64,000 nucleotides of DNA from CAVQMC01 sp963713505 (GCA_963713505.1 CAVQMC010000009.1:6479-70478); one strand, 5' to 3'. Shown: positions 18,657-28,400, counted from the first letter of the stretch. The notes: a model not told the origin generated them from the letters alone. Numbers and translations: made by a program.

Positions 18657-18842
18657 TAACCATATCAGAATTTATATGAGTGTAAAATTCTCCAAAAATT
18701 TGTTATTAGAAAATTGAAAATCTGTTGGTTGGAAGAAATTACTTCCAAGAAGAATTTGCCGGTAAGGTTTACAGAAATTAGGATAAAAAAGAGCCGGTGT
18801 ATTCAAACAAAATTTAATCAGCCATAAAAAAAAGGCTCAAAA

Positions 18843-19234
18843 TTGGGACAACAACAATTATTATTAATAGCTATTGGAGCAATTATAGTTGGAATTGCGG
18901 TTTTATTTGCAATACAGCTATTTAGACAAAATGCAGTTGATAATAAAAGAGACCAAGTTATTAATGAATGTCAAAATTTAGGAAGTATGGCACTTCAATA
19001 TTATAAGAAACCGGCAGCATATGGCAGGAGGAAATCATACTTTTACAGGATGGGAAATGCCGAACAATCTTAAAACTACTGTTACAGGCTACTTACTCTG
19101 CAAATGTAACTTCTGATAAGGTAGTAATAACTGGCACGGGAAATGATGTTGTTAATGGTACAGATTCGGTAAAAGTAAAATTAACTGTAGAACCGAGCAC
19201 GAGTGATCAATTTGTTACGGAAATAATTAACTAA
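18843..19234 (+). CDS. Type IV pilin-like protein 1, frame breaks
   Basis: Reads LGQQQLLLIAIGAIIVGIAVLFAIQLF from a TTG at 18843. One extra T may have replaced an ATG here (ATTGGG for ATGGG), giving the same MGQQQ start as the next gene. A single ~22-residue hydrophobic helix is followed by ~105 polar residues. Two breaks, near 19023 and near 19086, must be bridged to reach the natural stop at 19232. The joined sequence reads AYGGGNHTFTGWEMPNNL then ATYSANVTSDKVVITGTG. The helix-plus-globular form and the position before PilC/PilB suggest a major or minor pilin. It could also be a decayed duplicate. Confidence 0.6.
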
Positions 19235-19283
19235 ACTTATTCAAACTTAATTAACAATACAAACAACATAGGAGATCTATAAA

Positions 19284-19666
19284 ATGGGTCAACAACAACT
19301 TCTCTTAATCGTACTTGGCGTTATCATAGTTGGTATAGCTGTAGTAGTTGGTATAAACTTATTCAATGCCAATGCAGAATCTTCTGCAAAAGATACAGTA
19401 GTTTCTGAAGCTACAAACATCGGTGCAATGGCTCAGCAGTATTACAAAAAACCATGAATCAATGGGCGGCGGCGGAAACGACTTTACAGGTTTCTGGGCA
19501 CAGGTTCCTATCTAAGTTAAAAAATACTAACACTGCTGCTTATACTGAAACTGAAGATGCTAACAGTGCAGTTATTACTGGTTCACCAAATGATTATACT
19601 GGATGGACTGTAACAACTACAATTACTGATACTAGCATAGCCTCACAAATAGCAGCTGGTACCTAA
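19284..19666 (+). CDS. Type IV pilin-like protein 2, frame breaks
   Basis: Starts MGQQQLLLIVLGVIIVGIAVVVGINLF at an ATG with a good ribosome site (GGAGA, 19271-19275). It is paralogous to the preceding gene along its first ~60 residues (NIGAMAQQYYKKP versus NLGSMALQYYKKP). Breaks near 19455 and 19510 are needed to join GGGGNDFTGFWAQVPI and the C-terminal NTAAYTETEDANSAVITGSP...ASQIAAGT. The product is ~125 residues. If processed like a class III prepilin the leader would be only MG, and the usual Glu5 is absent. A strong terminator follows. I infer the main structural subunit of the filament encoded by the downstream operon. Confidence 0.65.
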
Positions 19667-19699
19667 TAGTCAACTTTGAATTTAATATGGGTTAATTAA

Positions 19700-19727
19700 A
19701 AGGCTGCCTTAATAGGCAGCCTTTTTT
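19700..19727 (+). terminator. Rho-independent terminator after pilin genes
   Basis: AAGGCTGCCT (19700-19709), loop TAAT, AGGCAGCCTT (19714-19723), then T's to 19727: a perfect 10-bp GC-rich stem with T-tract. It separates the pilin transcript from the assembly operon, allowing higher expression of the pilins. Confidence 0.9.
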
Positions 19728-20085
19728 GTTTTAAACTTGAACTTGAAAAAATTTATATAATTAAAATTTCGGTACATCGCTTATAATTAATAAGCAATCA
19801 TACAAAACATACTTATAGATATTAATCTACGTTTTCAATCCTTTTCTTATTCCAAGTTTTTATTTCAAAAACATATTGTAAAATACTGTTACGAATTAAC
19901 ATTCATATATCAAACAAGTTTACCTATTTGTTGTAACTCTTTCTAAAAAATTGAAAAAATAGGTTAAAATAAAACTAATATTTGGAAGATTATTTTTGGA
20001 ATGAGAATTGATTGTATAAGCTGAAAATAATTAAGCAATGCAATTAAATATTTATACTTTAAAATAATTTTTATAAGAGTTAAAC
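19728..20085. other. Intergenic region before the pilus assembly operon
   Basis: No gene or clear hairpin found. It is strongly AT-rich and presumably holds the promoter of the pilC operon; I could not find a convincing TTTG/TAnnTTTG pair or sigma-54 site. Confidence 0.4.
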
Positions 20086-21465
20086 ATGATTGAATTTAGG
20101 TTTGTAGCAGCTAAAGCAAATGGACAAGCAATCAGCGGATCTCTTTCGGCAAAGTCTGTTGCAGAAGGTAAAAAGAAAATTCATAGGCTTGCAGAAAAGA
20201 ACCAGCTAAAAATTAATAGGATTGAAAAGAAGTCCACATTCCTTTACCGTGTTAGAAAAGGTCATGATAAACCTATTAGAGGTGAACAGAAAGCTTATAC
20301 AAAACTGGAAGTAAAAGAAGCTCTTGAAAGATTAGGATTTGAAGTTCTTAATGTGAATAAAAAACTTCTTGATTTTCAAGCAAAACCTCCAACTCAAGAA
20401 ATAGTAACTTTTGTAAAAATAAGCGCAGAACTGCTTGATCAAAAATTGTCTTTCAGTGAAATCTTAACTCTTTTAATAAATGATACACAGAATAAAACTC
20501 TTAAAGAAACACTAAAAGAAGTTAATAATGATTTAAAGAAAGGTGCAGATAGTGAGGTTACATTTTTAAAGTATCAATCTATTTTTGGAAAGTTTACTGC
20601 TTATATGCTGGGACTAGCTGCAAAAAGCGGTAATATGGCGGAGATATATAAAGCAACTGCAAAATTTCTTGAAAGACGGCAGGAATTCAAAAAGAATATG
20701 AGAAGTGCATTAATTACACCTATGGTTACACTTTTTGTATTATTCCTGGCAGTTCTTTTTTATGTAGCCTATATTTTTCCCGAAACAGCAAAATTATTTG
20801 TTCGATTTGGAATTGATTTACCTCCAATGACCGCATTCACTTTGAAAATGAGTGACTTTCTTGTTGATTATTATTTATTAGTTGCAGCTTTTTGTGTAAT
20901 CCCCCCTATTGTACTTTGGAGGTTCATACAATCTAAAAAAGGCAGATTGCTTTTTGATCAATATCTGCTAAAAATTCCGATAATTGGATCCTTAATCCAC
21001 AAAACAATTATTGAAGTTTACTGCCGTGTATTTTATACACTATACAGCGGATCTGCAGAAAGTATTGAACCTATAAGAATTGCAGCCGAAGCGACCGGCA
21101 ATAAATATTTTGAAGAAAGAATAAAAAATGTTGCAATACCATTAATGATTAAAAAAGGTGTAGGTATTTCGGATGCATTTGAAGCAAGCGGTGTATTTAC
21201 GGAAACCGCACTTTCAAGAATGCACTCCGGTGAAGAATCCGGTACAATAAAAAATACCTCATTACAATTGGCTAACTATTATGAAAGTGAAACAGTATAC
21301 AAATTAAAAAACTTTATTGAAATAGTTCAAATTGTAATCGCTATGATAATAATGGTTGTAATGATTGCACTTACACTTGTTTCTGCAGAAACAGCTACCA
21401 TACATCCTAAAAATCCGGGAGTATCTTACAACGTCCAACAAAACATTGAGAGTGATATAGCATGA
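20086..21465 (+). CDS. pilC: Pilus inner-membrane platform protein (PilC/GspF family)
   Basis: 459 residues. An atypical N-terminal region (1-~110: MIEFRFVAAKANGQAISGSLSAKS, then KLEVKEALERLGFEVLNVNKK) replaces the usual short leader. Two GspF repeats follow. The first covers ~115-230, with EIVTFVKISAELLDQKLSFSEIL, and the second ~290-400, with IEVYCRVFYTLYSGSAESIEPIRIAAEAT. Three membrane helices lie at ~207-230, ~265-285 and ~415-440. The second repeat carries FTETALSRMHSGEESGTI, the family GEESG motif. It is the rotor/platform on which the ATPases act. The stop overlaps the next start by 4 nt. Confidence 0.9.
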   Translation: MIEFRFVAAKANGQAISGSLSAKSVAEGKKKIHRLAEKNQLKINRIEKKSTFLYRVRKGHDKPIRGEQKAYTKLEVKEALERLGFEVLNVNKKLLDFQAKPPTQEIVTFVKISAELLDQKLSFSEILTLLINDTQNKTLKETLKEVNNDLKKGADSEVTFLKYQSIFGKFTAYMLGLAAKSGNMAEIYKATAKFLERRQEFKKNMRSALITPMVTLFVLFLAVLFYVAYIFPETAKLFVRFGIDLPPMTAFTLKMSDFLVDYYLLVAAFCVIPPIVLWRFIQSKKGRLLFDQYLLKIPIIGSLIHKTIIEVYCRVFYTLYSGSAESIEPIRIAAEATGNKYFEERIKNVAIPLMIKKGVGISDAFEASGVFTETALSRMHSGEESGTIKNTSLQLANYYESETVYKLKNFIEIVQIVIAMIIMVVMIALTLVSAETATIHPKNPGVSYNVQQNIESDIA

Positions 21466-23255
21466 TTGACACTAATCTTGAAATGACAGATAAGATAGGT
21501 TATTTATTATTCAAGAAAGGAATAATTGATGCGGCAATGCTTGAAAAAGCATTGAATGCTAAGTCAAATGATAATAGCAAAATAAAAAGAAATTTAGCTC
21601 AAATATTAGTTCAAGATTTTAATTACGATCACGATACCATTTTCAGAGAAGTTGCAATTTTATATGCATTTCGAGAATTAGATACGCCACCGGAAGAAAT
21701 ACCGGACCAGAGACTTGAACAAATTAAAAATATGATAACCAGTGCCGGCGAATCTTTAAAGCAGCAGATGCTCGAACATAAAGTTATTCCTTTCATGTTT
21801 GATGAAAGACTTAGAGATAAATTAATACTTGCTGCAATTGATCCCACCGAAAGGAACATTCCTAAAATTGCATTTGGTTTAAATGCAAAGAAATATGAAG
21901 TAATCTTTATTAGGAAAAAAGATTATGAAAAATTAATAAATATTATAATTCCTCCTGAAAATGTTTACTTAAAAATGATGGAGGAATCGGAAAATGAATT
22001 TAACCTTGAAACTTCAGAAGAAAATAATGTTGATGAAGAAGAATTAGATGCAGAAATAAATAAAAGTGCACTGATAAATTTAGTTGAAGCGGCTTTAATA
22101 GAAGGAGTTCGTAAAGGTGTTAGTGATATTCACTTTGTGCCAAAATCAGGACACAAAACCGAAATACTTATGAGAATTGATGGTAATCTGCAGCAGTGGC
22201 ACGTGCAGGAAAATACTTTACCGGAAGCAGTAATGGCTGTTGTTAAAGATAGATCAAAAGGAATGGATAGATTTGAAAGAGAAATGGCACAAGACGGATT
22301 TATTCAAAGAGAAATTGATAATCATGTAATAAGATATAGAGTTTCGGTACTTCCTATGGTAGGTACAGAATTGAAAAATAAATTTGAAAGTGTTGTAATA
22401 AGAATTCTTGATGATAGAAAGGTAATCAAAGATCTTGATAAACTAGGTTTAACTGGTTATGCAAAAGATGCTTTTAAAAAAGCTATTAGTCAGCCGCAAG
22501 GAATGGTAATTCTTACCGGTCCGACTGGTAGCGGTAAAAGTACAACTCTTGTTGCAGCATTATATCAGGTAATCGATCCAACTGTAAATGTTTTAACTGT
22601 TGAAGATCCTGTAGAATATGTAATTGAAGGCGCAAGACAGTTAAAAATCGGCTTTAAAATGAATTTTGAACAAGCAATTAGATCAATACTGCGGCACGAT
22701 CCTGATATAGTTTTAGTTGGTGAGATGAGAGATAAAGAAACTGCAGAAGTTGCAATTAAACTGGCAAATACAGGGCACTTAACCTTTTCAACTTTACATA
22801 CTAACGATGCTCCTAGTGCCGTTTCACGTCTTTATAAAATGGGAATCGAGCCTTTTTTAATAGCTTATGCTATCAATATTATAGTGGCACAAAGATTGAT
22901 TAGAAGACTATGTCCTGACTGTAAAAAAAGGGTTGCAAACTACGATGAAGCCTTTATGAAAATGTATGGATTAAATATAGCTGAGTGGCGTAACTATACT
23001 ATTTATGAAGCAAAGGGATGTGATAAATGTGGAGGAACAGGTTACAAAGGAAGAATGGCAATTCATGAAGCCCTTTATTTTACGAAAGAAATCAGACAAC
23101 ACATAGTAAGATCCGGTGAAGATGTTGATGAAGAAAAGATAAGAGATCAAGCTAGAAAAGATGGAACATTAAGCCTGCGGGATGCCGGATTTGAAAAAGT
23201 GAAATTAGGCTTTACATCACTTCAGGAAGTAATTGCAGCAACATCGGATGAGTAA
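21462..23255 (+). CDS. pilB: Pilus extension ATPase (PilB/GspE family)
   Basis: 597 residues. The N-terminal ~150 residues are a MshEN-like domain (IGYLLFKKGIIDAAMLEKAL). Then comes an acidic linker (EENNVDEEELDAEIN) and the GspE ATPase core: Walker A GPTGSGKSTT at ~352-361, Asp box DPVEY, Walker B ILVGEMRDKETAE (written DIVLVGEMRD here), and the His box LTFSTLHTNDAPSA. A zinc-binding tetracysteine follows (CPDC ~483, CDKC ~519, then GGTGYKGR), which marks assembly rather than retraction ATPases. MshEN domains can bind c-di-GMP, so second-messenger control is possible, but the key residues were not checked. Confidence 0.93.
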   Translation: MIDTNLEMTDKIGYLLFKKGIIDAAMLEKALNAKSNDNSKIKRNLAQILVQDFNYDHDTIFREVAILYAFRELDTPPEEIPDQRLEQIKNMITSAGESLKQQMLEHKVIPFMFDERLRDKLILAAIDPTERNIPKIAFGLNAKKYEVIFIRKKDYEKLINIIIPPENVYLKMMEESENEFNLETSEENNVDEEELDAEINKSALINLVEAALIEGVRKGVSDIHFVPKSGHKTEILMRIDGNLQQWHVQENTLPEAVMAVVKDRSKGMDRFEREMAQDGFIQREIDNHVIRYRVSVLPMVGTELKNKFESVVIRILDDRKVIKDLDKLGLTGYAKDAFKKAISQPQGMVILTGPTGSGKSTTLVAALYQVIDPTVNVLTVEDPVEYVIEGARQLKIGFKMNFEQAIRSILRHDPDIVLVGEMRDKETAEVAIKLANTGHLTFSTLHTNDAPSAVSRLYKMGIEPFLIAYAINIIVAQRLIRRLCPDCKKRVANYDEAFMKMYGLNIAEWRNYTIYEAKGCDKCGGTGYKGRMAIHEALYFTKEIRQHIVRSGEDVDEEKIRDQARKDGTLSLRDAGFEKVKLGFTSLQEVIAATSDE

Positions 23256-23441
23256 TAATTACATGTTTTACCTGAAGGATAAAAAATAGTTCTTTATAAA
23301 ATACGAACTTATAATCATTGTTAACTTGTTGAAAATTAGCAAATTAACTTGTTCTAATTAATTTTAATAATTAAGTAATTTTGCTTGTCTTTATAAATAA
23401 ATGACCTTAAATTAAATTGTTAAATAAATTACAATAGAAAA

Positions 23442-24672
23442 GTGGCTGTAACAGAAGAAAAAAAAATACTAGTAGATTTTGCGAATACAATTCCTCAATC
23501 TTTATTTGGTCCGGATAGGATGACCTATTTATTGGAAAATATAGATAGACTGAGTGCGGATCAGAAATTAAAACTAAGAAACCTCATCAATAAATTCCTG
23601 GTTCAAATGATTGAAAGAGAAGCTTCTGATATTGAGTTAGGGGGTTTTGGAAACCAGGGGTTCTGTTTGGATGAGAATCCATGGAAATAAAAGAAGAGTT
23701 GAAGAATTACCGCAGTTCACTACTGATGAAGCGGCAATTTTAATTATCAATTTATTAAACCAGAATCAAAGAAAGTATCTAGGACTTACTAAGAACATAG
23801 ACTTTAGCTACATGTGTTTTTATGAAAGAAAAAAAATAAATGTAAGATTTAGAGCAGATACTTATTTTGATTTAGATACTTTAGCTCTTAACATGAGAGC
23901 AATAAACACAACTATAAGACCATTAGCCTCATTGGAGTTTCATCCGAATGCAGTAAGGATAATGAGTCATAACTATATAAAATTTGGTTTATCTCTTATT
24001 ACAGGAATTACAGGTTCTGGTAAATCAACAACTTTGGATTCTATTGTCGATAGTCATAATAAAGTCGATCCTGCACATATTGTGATTATTGCCTCCCCTA
24101 TTGAATATGTACATACTTCCAACGTTTCTATAATCAGGCATAGAGAAGTTGGAAGGGATGTTTTAAATTTTAAAGACGGCGTTATCCAGGCGATGCGTCA
24201 GGACCCTGATATTATAATCATAGGTGAAATGAGAGATCCGGATACTATCCTTGCTGCATTAGAGGTTACTGATACCGGACACAAAGTTTTCTCTACACTT
24301 CACACTTCATCAGCAACCGAATCAATCGACAGAATAATAGCCGAAGTTCACCCTTCGGAACAAGAACGTGTAAGAAACAGACTAGCTGATGTATTGACTT
24401 CTGTTGTTTCCCAAAAACTAGTCCCAAGTTTAGACGGCAGACGTATTCTTGCAAAAGAAGTATTAATTGTTACTCCCAGTGTTAGAGCAGCTATAAAGAA
24501 CAATAATACAAGTGAAATTTACATGATGATAAATCAAGGAAGTGCACAAGGTATGATCACTCTTGAGCAGGACTTAAAACGTCTTTACTTAAATAAAAAG
24601 ATCTCTCTGGAAAATGCAATTGCTTATGCAAATAATAAAACAAGAATTCAACAACTATTAACGGCTGCATAA
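23442..24672 (+). CDS. PilT-like ATPase, one frame break
   Basis: A GTG start at 23442 and one break near 23660 (GGGGTTC read one base long) give ~410 residues. The joined N-terminus reads ASDIELGGFGNQGSVWMRIHG, matching the PilT-type ASDIH...G segment. The core has Walker A GITGSGKSTT at ~187, an Asp-box-like SPIEYVHTSNVSI, Walker B IIIGEMRDPDTI, the His box VFSTLHTSSATES, and a C-terminal AAIKNNNTSEIYMMINQGSAQGMITLEQDL like the PilT tail. There is no tetracysteine. I infer the retraction or an alternative motor. It lies 186 nt after pilB and directly abuts the next gene. Confidence 0.85.
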
Positions 24673-26217
24673 ATGAAACCATTAGTATGTATTTATTGCG
24701 AAGGTAACGACACTAAACTAGCTGTTGTTACTAAAGAAAATGAAAGAATTAAAGTTCTTAAAGCTGATTCATTGGCAGTTCTTCAAACTACTCTGGATAT
24801 TGAAGACGGACTTAGTAGTCTGAACATTGAAGGTGAAGAACTTGACCTTGACAACTTTAAAGGCCCGGATACCAACATTGAAGATGCGGGTAATGCTTCA
24901 ACAATTACCAGCATTAACGAATCATTGAGAGGTATCAATTTAAGTAAGTCTTTGTTTATACCGGCTCTTACGGAACCGGCAATCTACTATCATACCTATG
25001 AAGGTTCCAAGCAGCCGAAAACTTCCAAGGTAACACAAGATATTATAGATGATATTCAAGAAACAAAGAATGTAATTGTAGATAAAGAAAATCTAGGATA
25101 TATTGAATTAGCTGACAAATCTTTACTATCTGTATTTCTTGCCGGTGAAGTTAACTGTATAAAGATGATAAATTCACTTGCTAGATTTAACGGCAAAAGA
25201 ACTTATAAAATTCCTTCCGTAAAAAGTGCAGAAATTTCTTTAGCATATTATGTTGCTAAAAGAAAGAAATTCTTCCCGGACGATAATTCCTTAATAGTTT
25301 ATATAGGAAAAGAATACAGTAAATTGATTTTCTTACAGGGAAGAAAACTTAAACACATCGGTACAACTTTAGATATTGGTACTGCAAATCTGCACACATA
25401 CGATGTTTATTTCTCTAAAATATTACTCGAAATGGAAAACGGAGGAATTTCTTCACTGGATAATATTATAGTTTGCGGTGAAGATGATTCTGAAAATTTA
25501 ATTTTGTCATTTTATGGAACGTTCCCTGAAGCAAATGTTTCAAGATTAGAATTTGATGATCTTGATCTGACTGGGTTAAGTGAAGAAACACGTGAAATGT
25601 TTTCATCATTCAGCATTCCCATAGCAATTGCAAACGATTACTATGATGAATTGAAACAGGAACATAAAGGTATAAATCTTCTTCCTAAATATGTAAAAGA
25701 AGATCAAAAATTCTTTCAGTTTGCATGGCATGGTTATCTTATGCTCCCTATTCTTTTCGGAACTACATTTTTTATTACAACAACTATTCTGAATAACCAA
25801 AAAGAAATCAATAAACTTAACGAGCAAGTAACGCAACAGACAATTCTTCAACGACAAAACCAGCAGATGCTTGATCAAATTGCCGACCTTGAAAACAAGA
25901 TAAGCAGCTTCGATCAAACACAAGCAATACTGGATTCCGCAACTGCAGGAACTGACGTTTGGAAAGGAGTTCTTGAACATATTTCCGGCTTTATGGCAGG
26001 TAAAAAGAACTTATGGTTAACTAAACTTTCTTACGGTGCACGCAGTGATATTGTATTAGAAGGATATTCATTATCTAAAAGCGATCTAACTGATTTTGCA
26101 TATTCTATTAACAGTGCAATATTAAAAAGCGTTACTTACGAAAAGTTAAGAGATCAAAACGTTTATAAGTATAGTATAAATTTTAATTTATTAGCTTCTA
26201 AAGAAGGTAAGAAATGA
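24673..26217 (+). CDS. Fused PilM-PilN-like pilus assembly protein
   Basis: 514 residues beginning at the base after the previous stop. Residues ~1-345 are cytoplasmic and resemble the actin-like ASKHA fold of PilM/GspL (LVCIYCEGNDTKLAVV at the start; IVYIGKEYSKLIFLQGRKLKHIGTTLDIGT in the middle). One transmembrane helix at ~356-374 (LMLPILFGTTFFITTTIL) is followed by a coiled coil (NNQKEINKLNEQV...ENKISSF). The last ~100 residues form a ferredoxin-like periplasmic domain as in PilN (VLEHISGFMAGKKNLWLTKLSY). In classic systems PilM and PilN are separate; a single chain recalls GspL of type II secretion. Assignment rests on architecture and position. Confidence 0.75.
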   Translation: MKPLVCIYCEGNDTKLAVVTKENERIKVLKADSLAVLQTTLDIEDGLSSLNIEGEELDLDNFKGPDTNIEDAGNASTITSINESLRGINLSKSLFIPALTEPAIYYHTYEGSKQPKTSKVTQDIIDDIQETKNVIVDKENLGYIELADKSLLSVFLAGEVNCIKMINSLARFNGKRTYKIPSVKSAEISLAYYVAKRKKFFPDDNSLIVYIGKEYSKLIFLQGRKLKHIGTTLDIGTANLHTYDVYFSKILLEMENGGISSLDNIIVCGEDDSENLILSFYGTFPEANVSRLEFDDLDLTGLSEETREMFSSFSIPIAIANDYYDELKQEHKGINLLPKYVKEDQKFFQFAWHGYLMLPILFGTTFFITTTILNNQKEINKLNEQVTQQTILQRQNQQMLDQIADLENKISSFDQTQAILDSATAGTDVWKGVLEHISGFMAGKKNLWLTKLSYGARSDIVLEGYSLSKSDLTDFAYSINSAILKSVTYEKLRDQNVYKYSINFNLLASKEGKK

Positions 26218-27104
26218 ATAGAAAAATTAAAAGTACACTAGGCCTTGTCGGTTTACTGCTGATTATTCTCCTAGCCGGCGGAAGTTATATCTTTATCTAT
26301 CAAAGAGGAGATATAACTGAACAACAGAAAAAGCTTGCGGAACTTAAATCAAAAGTACAGGATCCTCAAGAATTAATAGCCAAGTTTACGGATTTATCAA
26401 AGAGATCGGCTGTATTGGATTCAATTTTAGCAAGCAGAAAATTCAATATTCCGCAAAATTTATCATCAATTAAATTTTATAATTTCATTAACGATGTTAC
26501 TTCCGGATTTTCTCCGTTAAGCAATGTTAATATTGAATATGTTGATCAGAAACCGGAAAAAGAATTTTTCTATTATGAATATAAAGTTAACGGAAAAGCT
26601 ACTTACAATGATCTTTATAAATTAGTCTATTCGATTGAACAAAGTAAAGAACTTAAGAAAATAACATCCGTAAATCTTAATAATATGGTTACAACTGATG
26701 ATGACGGACTGCCGGAGTTTCTAGTTGATTTTACTCTGCTTGTTCATACTTACTATTCAAACGACAGCAGGTTTGCTACAACAGCAATGGTTGAAAATGA
26801 CCTTACGGCAAAACCTCTGTACGATGCATTTTATCCTTTAATTAGAAATGAAATTCCGCCAAATGTTGACCAATTATTAGACGTTCAGGGCGCTAAGCTA
26901 TTAGCTTTAATTCCTGAAGGTGCATTTGTTGCAGATAGCAAAGGTAACACTTATTTAGTCTGGGAGGGCGAAAAAGTTTACTTAGGTTATGTAACTAAAA
27001 TAGATTACGACCACAATACTGTAAGCTTTATTCTAAACAAAGGGGGTATTATAGAAAAAGTAGATCTTGTATTGCAAAAAGAAGAAATTAAGAAAAAAAA
27101 ATAG
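26214..27104 (+). CDS. PilO-like protein with PilP-like C-terminal domain
   Basis: 296 residues; the start overlaps the previous stop by 4 nt. A transmembrane helix at ~8-28 (LGLVGLLLIILLAGGSYIFIY) leads into a coiled coil (QQKKLAELKSKV) and a PilO-type ferredoxin-like domain (IKFYNFINDVTSGF, ATYNDLYKLVYSIEQSKELKKI, LVDFTLLVHTYY) to ~180. Residues ~220-290 look like the beta domain of PilP: AKLLALIPEGAFVADSKGNTYLVWEGEKVYLGYVTKI, ending GGIIEKVDLVLQK. PilP is normally a separate lipoprotein contacting the secretin. If correct, this protein links the inner-membrane complex to PilQ. Confidence 0.7.
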   Translation: MNRKIKSTLGLVGLLLIILLAGGSYIFIYQRGDITEQQKKLAELKSKVQDPQELIAKFTDLSKRSAVLDSILASRKFNIPQNLSSIKFYNFINDVTSGFSPLSNVNIEYVDQKPEKEFFYYEYKVNGKATYNDLYKLVYSIEQSKELKKITSVNLNNMVTTDDDGLPEFLVDFTLLVHTYYSNDSRFATTAMVENDLTAKPLYDAFYPLIRNEIPPNVDQLLDVQGAKLLALIPEGAFVADSKGNTYLVWEGEKVYLGYVTKIDYDHNTVSFILNKGGIIEKVDLVLQKEEIKKKK

Positions 27105-27116
27105 AGAGAAATTAAC

Positions 27117-28400
27117 ATGAAAACACTACTAACAATCTTTGTGGTATCTCTTTTAGCCTTCTCCCAATTGAATGCTCAACAATACCTTGAAAGAGAATTT
27201 AAGGGTTACACTAATCCCGATCAACTTGTAACCTTATCTTCCAACTTACCCTTTAATCAGGCAGTAGCTCTGTTAAGCAAGGTAAGCGAAAGTACAACAG
27301 GTAAAAAAATTGTTTCTACAGTCGATTTGAAAGATCCAATCGGTATAGAAATAAATAATATGCCTTACGATAAAGCACTTGTTGTATTAGTGCAGTATGC
27401 CGGATTAACTTATGAAGAAAAAGAAGATGTAATTGTAATTAAAAGGAAAAATGAGCCGGAAGAAAAACGTACTGCAGATACATATGCTTCCATTGATTCC
27501 CGTGAGGTTAAAATATCTGCTGTGTTCTTTGAACTTGATGTTGCTGCAACCAGACAATTAGGAATTGACTGGCAGTTCTTATTATCAAAAGACGGTTTGA
27601 ATTTAGGCGGAAAACTGTTGCATCAAACTACAACAAATAACAGCTCAAGCGGTGGTACAGGAACCGGTACAACTTCCGGATCTTCAACAACCAACCAGGC
27701 TGAACAACCTAATTTCAACTTGACGGGTTCTTCTACATTTACTTCCGGCAGTTTTAGCGGACAAGCAAATGCTCTTTTCCAATTCTTTGAAGACGAAAAT
27801 TTAGGCGATATTATTGCAAGTCCTAATGTTATAGTCCGCGATGGTGTTCAAGGAAGAATTCAAGTAGGTTCAGATTTCTCTGTAAAACAAAGAGACTTTG
27901 CAGGTAACGTTGTTGAAAAATTCTTCCCTACCGGTACAATTATAGACGTCACTCCTTATGTATATAATGAAGACAGTATAAACTATGTGTTATTAAATCT
28001 TAATGTTGAAAGAAGTTCTTTCAATGCAACCGATCAAACAACTGAAATTAGAAAAACCCAGGCTTCAACACAGATTGTAATGCTTAACGGTGAAGAAACC
28101 ATATTGGGCGGATTATTTGTAAATGAAGTTACTCATCAAAGAAATGGTATTCCGTTCTTAAAAGATTTGCCATGGTGGGTATTCGGTATTAGATATTTAA
28201 CAGGAAGCGATACAAAAGTAACTACTAAAAAAGAATTATTAATATTGATTAGAGCTGAACTTGTTCCGACTTTGAAAGAAAGATTTGAACATCCGGAAAA
28301 ATCCGCTTCTTTACTTCAAAATGAATTACACAAAAATAGAGAACAAATTAAATATTATCAGCTAAACGCAACTTCAACCACTACTACAAATGAGAAATAG
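27117..28400 (+). CDS. pilQ: Secretin (PilQ/GspD family), short form
   Basis: 427 residues, much shorter than typical PilQ (~700). A signal peptide ending NAQQ is followed by one STN/N0-like domain (~25-110: LPFNQAVALLSKVSESTTGKKIV, MPYDKALVVLVQYAGLTYEEKEDVIVIKRK). Next comes the secretin pore domain, with a Gly/Ser/Thr-rich insert (~177-200), ASPNVIVRDGVQGRIQVG, NGEETILGGLFVNEV, NGIPFLKDLPWW and KKELLILIRAELVP. It forms the outer-membrane channel for the filament. The missing AMIN and extra N domains fit a streamlined system. A Sec signal but no lipobox is seen; no pilotin gene is nearby. Confidence 0.88.
   Translation: MKTLLTIFVVSLLAFSQLNAQQYLEREFKGYTNPDQLVTLSSNLPFNQAVALLSKVSESTTGKKIVSTVDLKDPIGIEINNMPYDKALVVLVQYAGLTYEEKEDVIVIKRKNEPEEKRTADTYASIDSREVKISAVFFELDVAATRQLGIDWQFLLSKDGLNLGGKLLHQTTTNNSSSGGTGTGTTSGSSTTNQAEQPNFNLTGSSTFTSGSFSGQANALFQFFEDENLGDIIASPNVIVRDGVQGRIQVGSDFSVKQRDFAGNVVEKFFPTGTIIDVTPYVYNEDSINYVLLNLNVERSSFNATDQTTEIRKTQASTQIVMLNGEETILGGLFVNEVTHQRNGIPFLKDLPWWVFGIRYLTGSDTKVTTKKELLILIRAELVPTLKERFEHPEKSASLLQNELHKNREQIKYYQLNATSTTTTNEK

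Noticed and set aside
18700..18842. c-di-GMP (GEMM) riboswitch in the pilin leader
   Set aside because: Pilin leaders often carry one, but the conserved GEMM sequence blocks are not present.
27640..27710. Ser/Thr/Gly-rich low-complexity stretch as a repeat or CRISPR-like array
   Set aside because: It is an in-frame flexible insert in the secretin; no regular DNA repeat is present. No CRISPR array was seen anywhere in the window.
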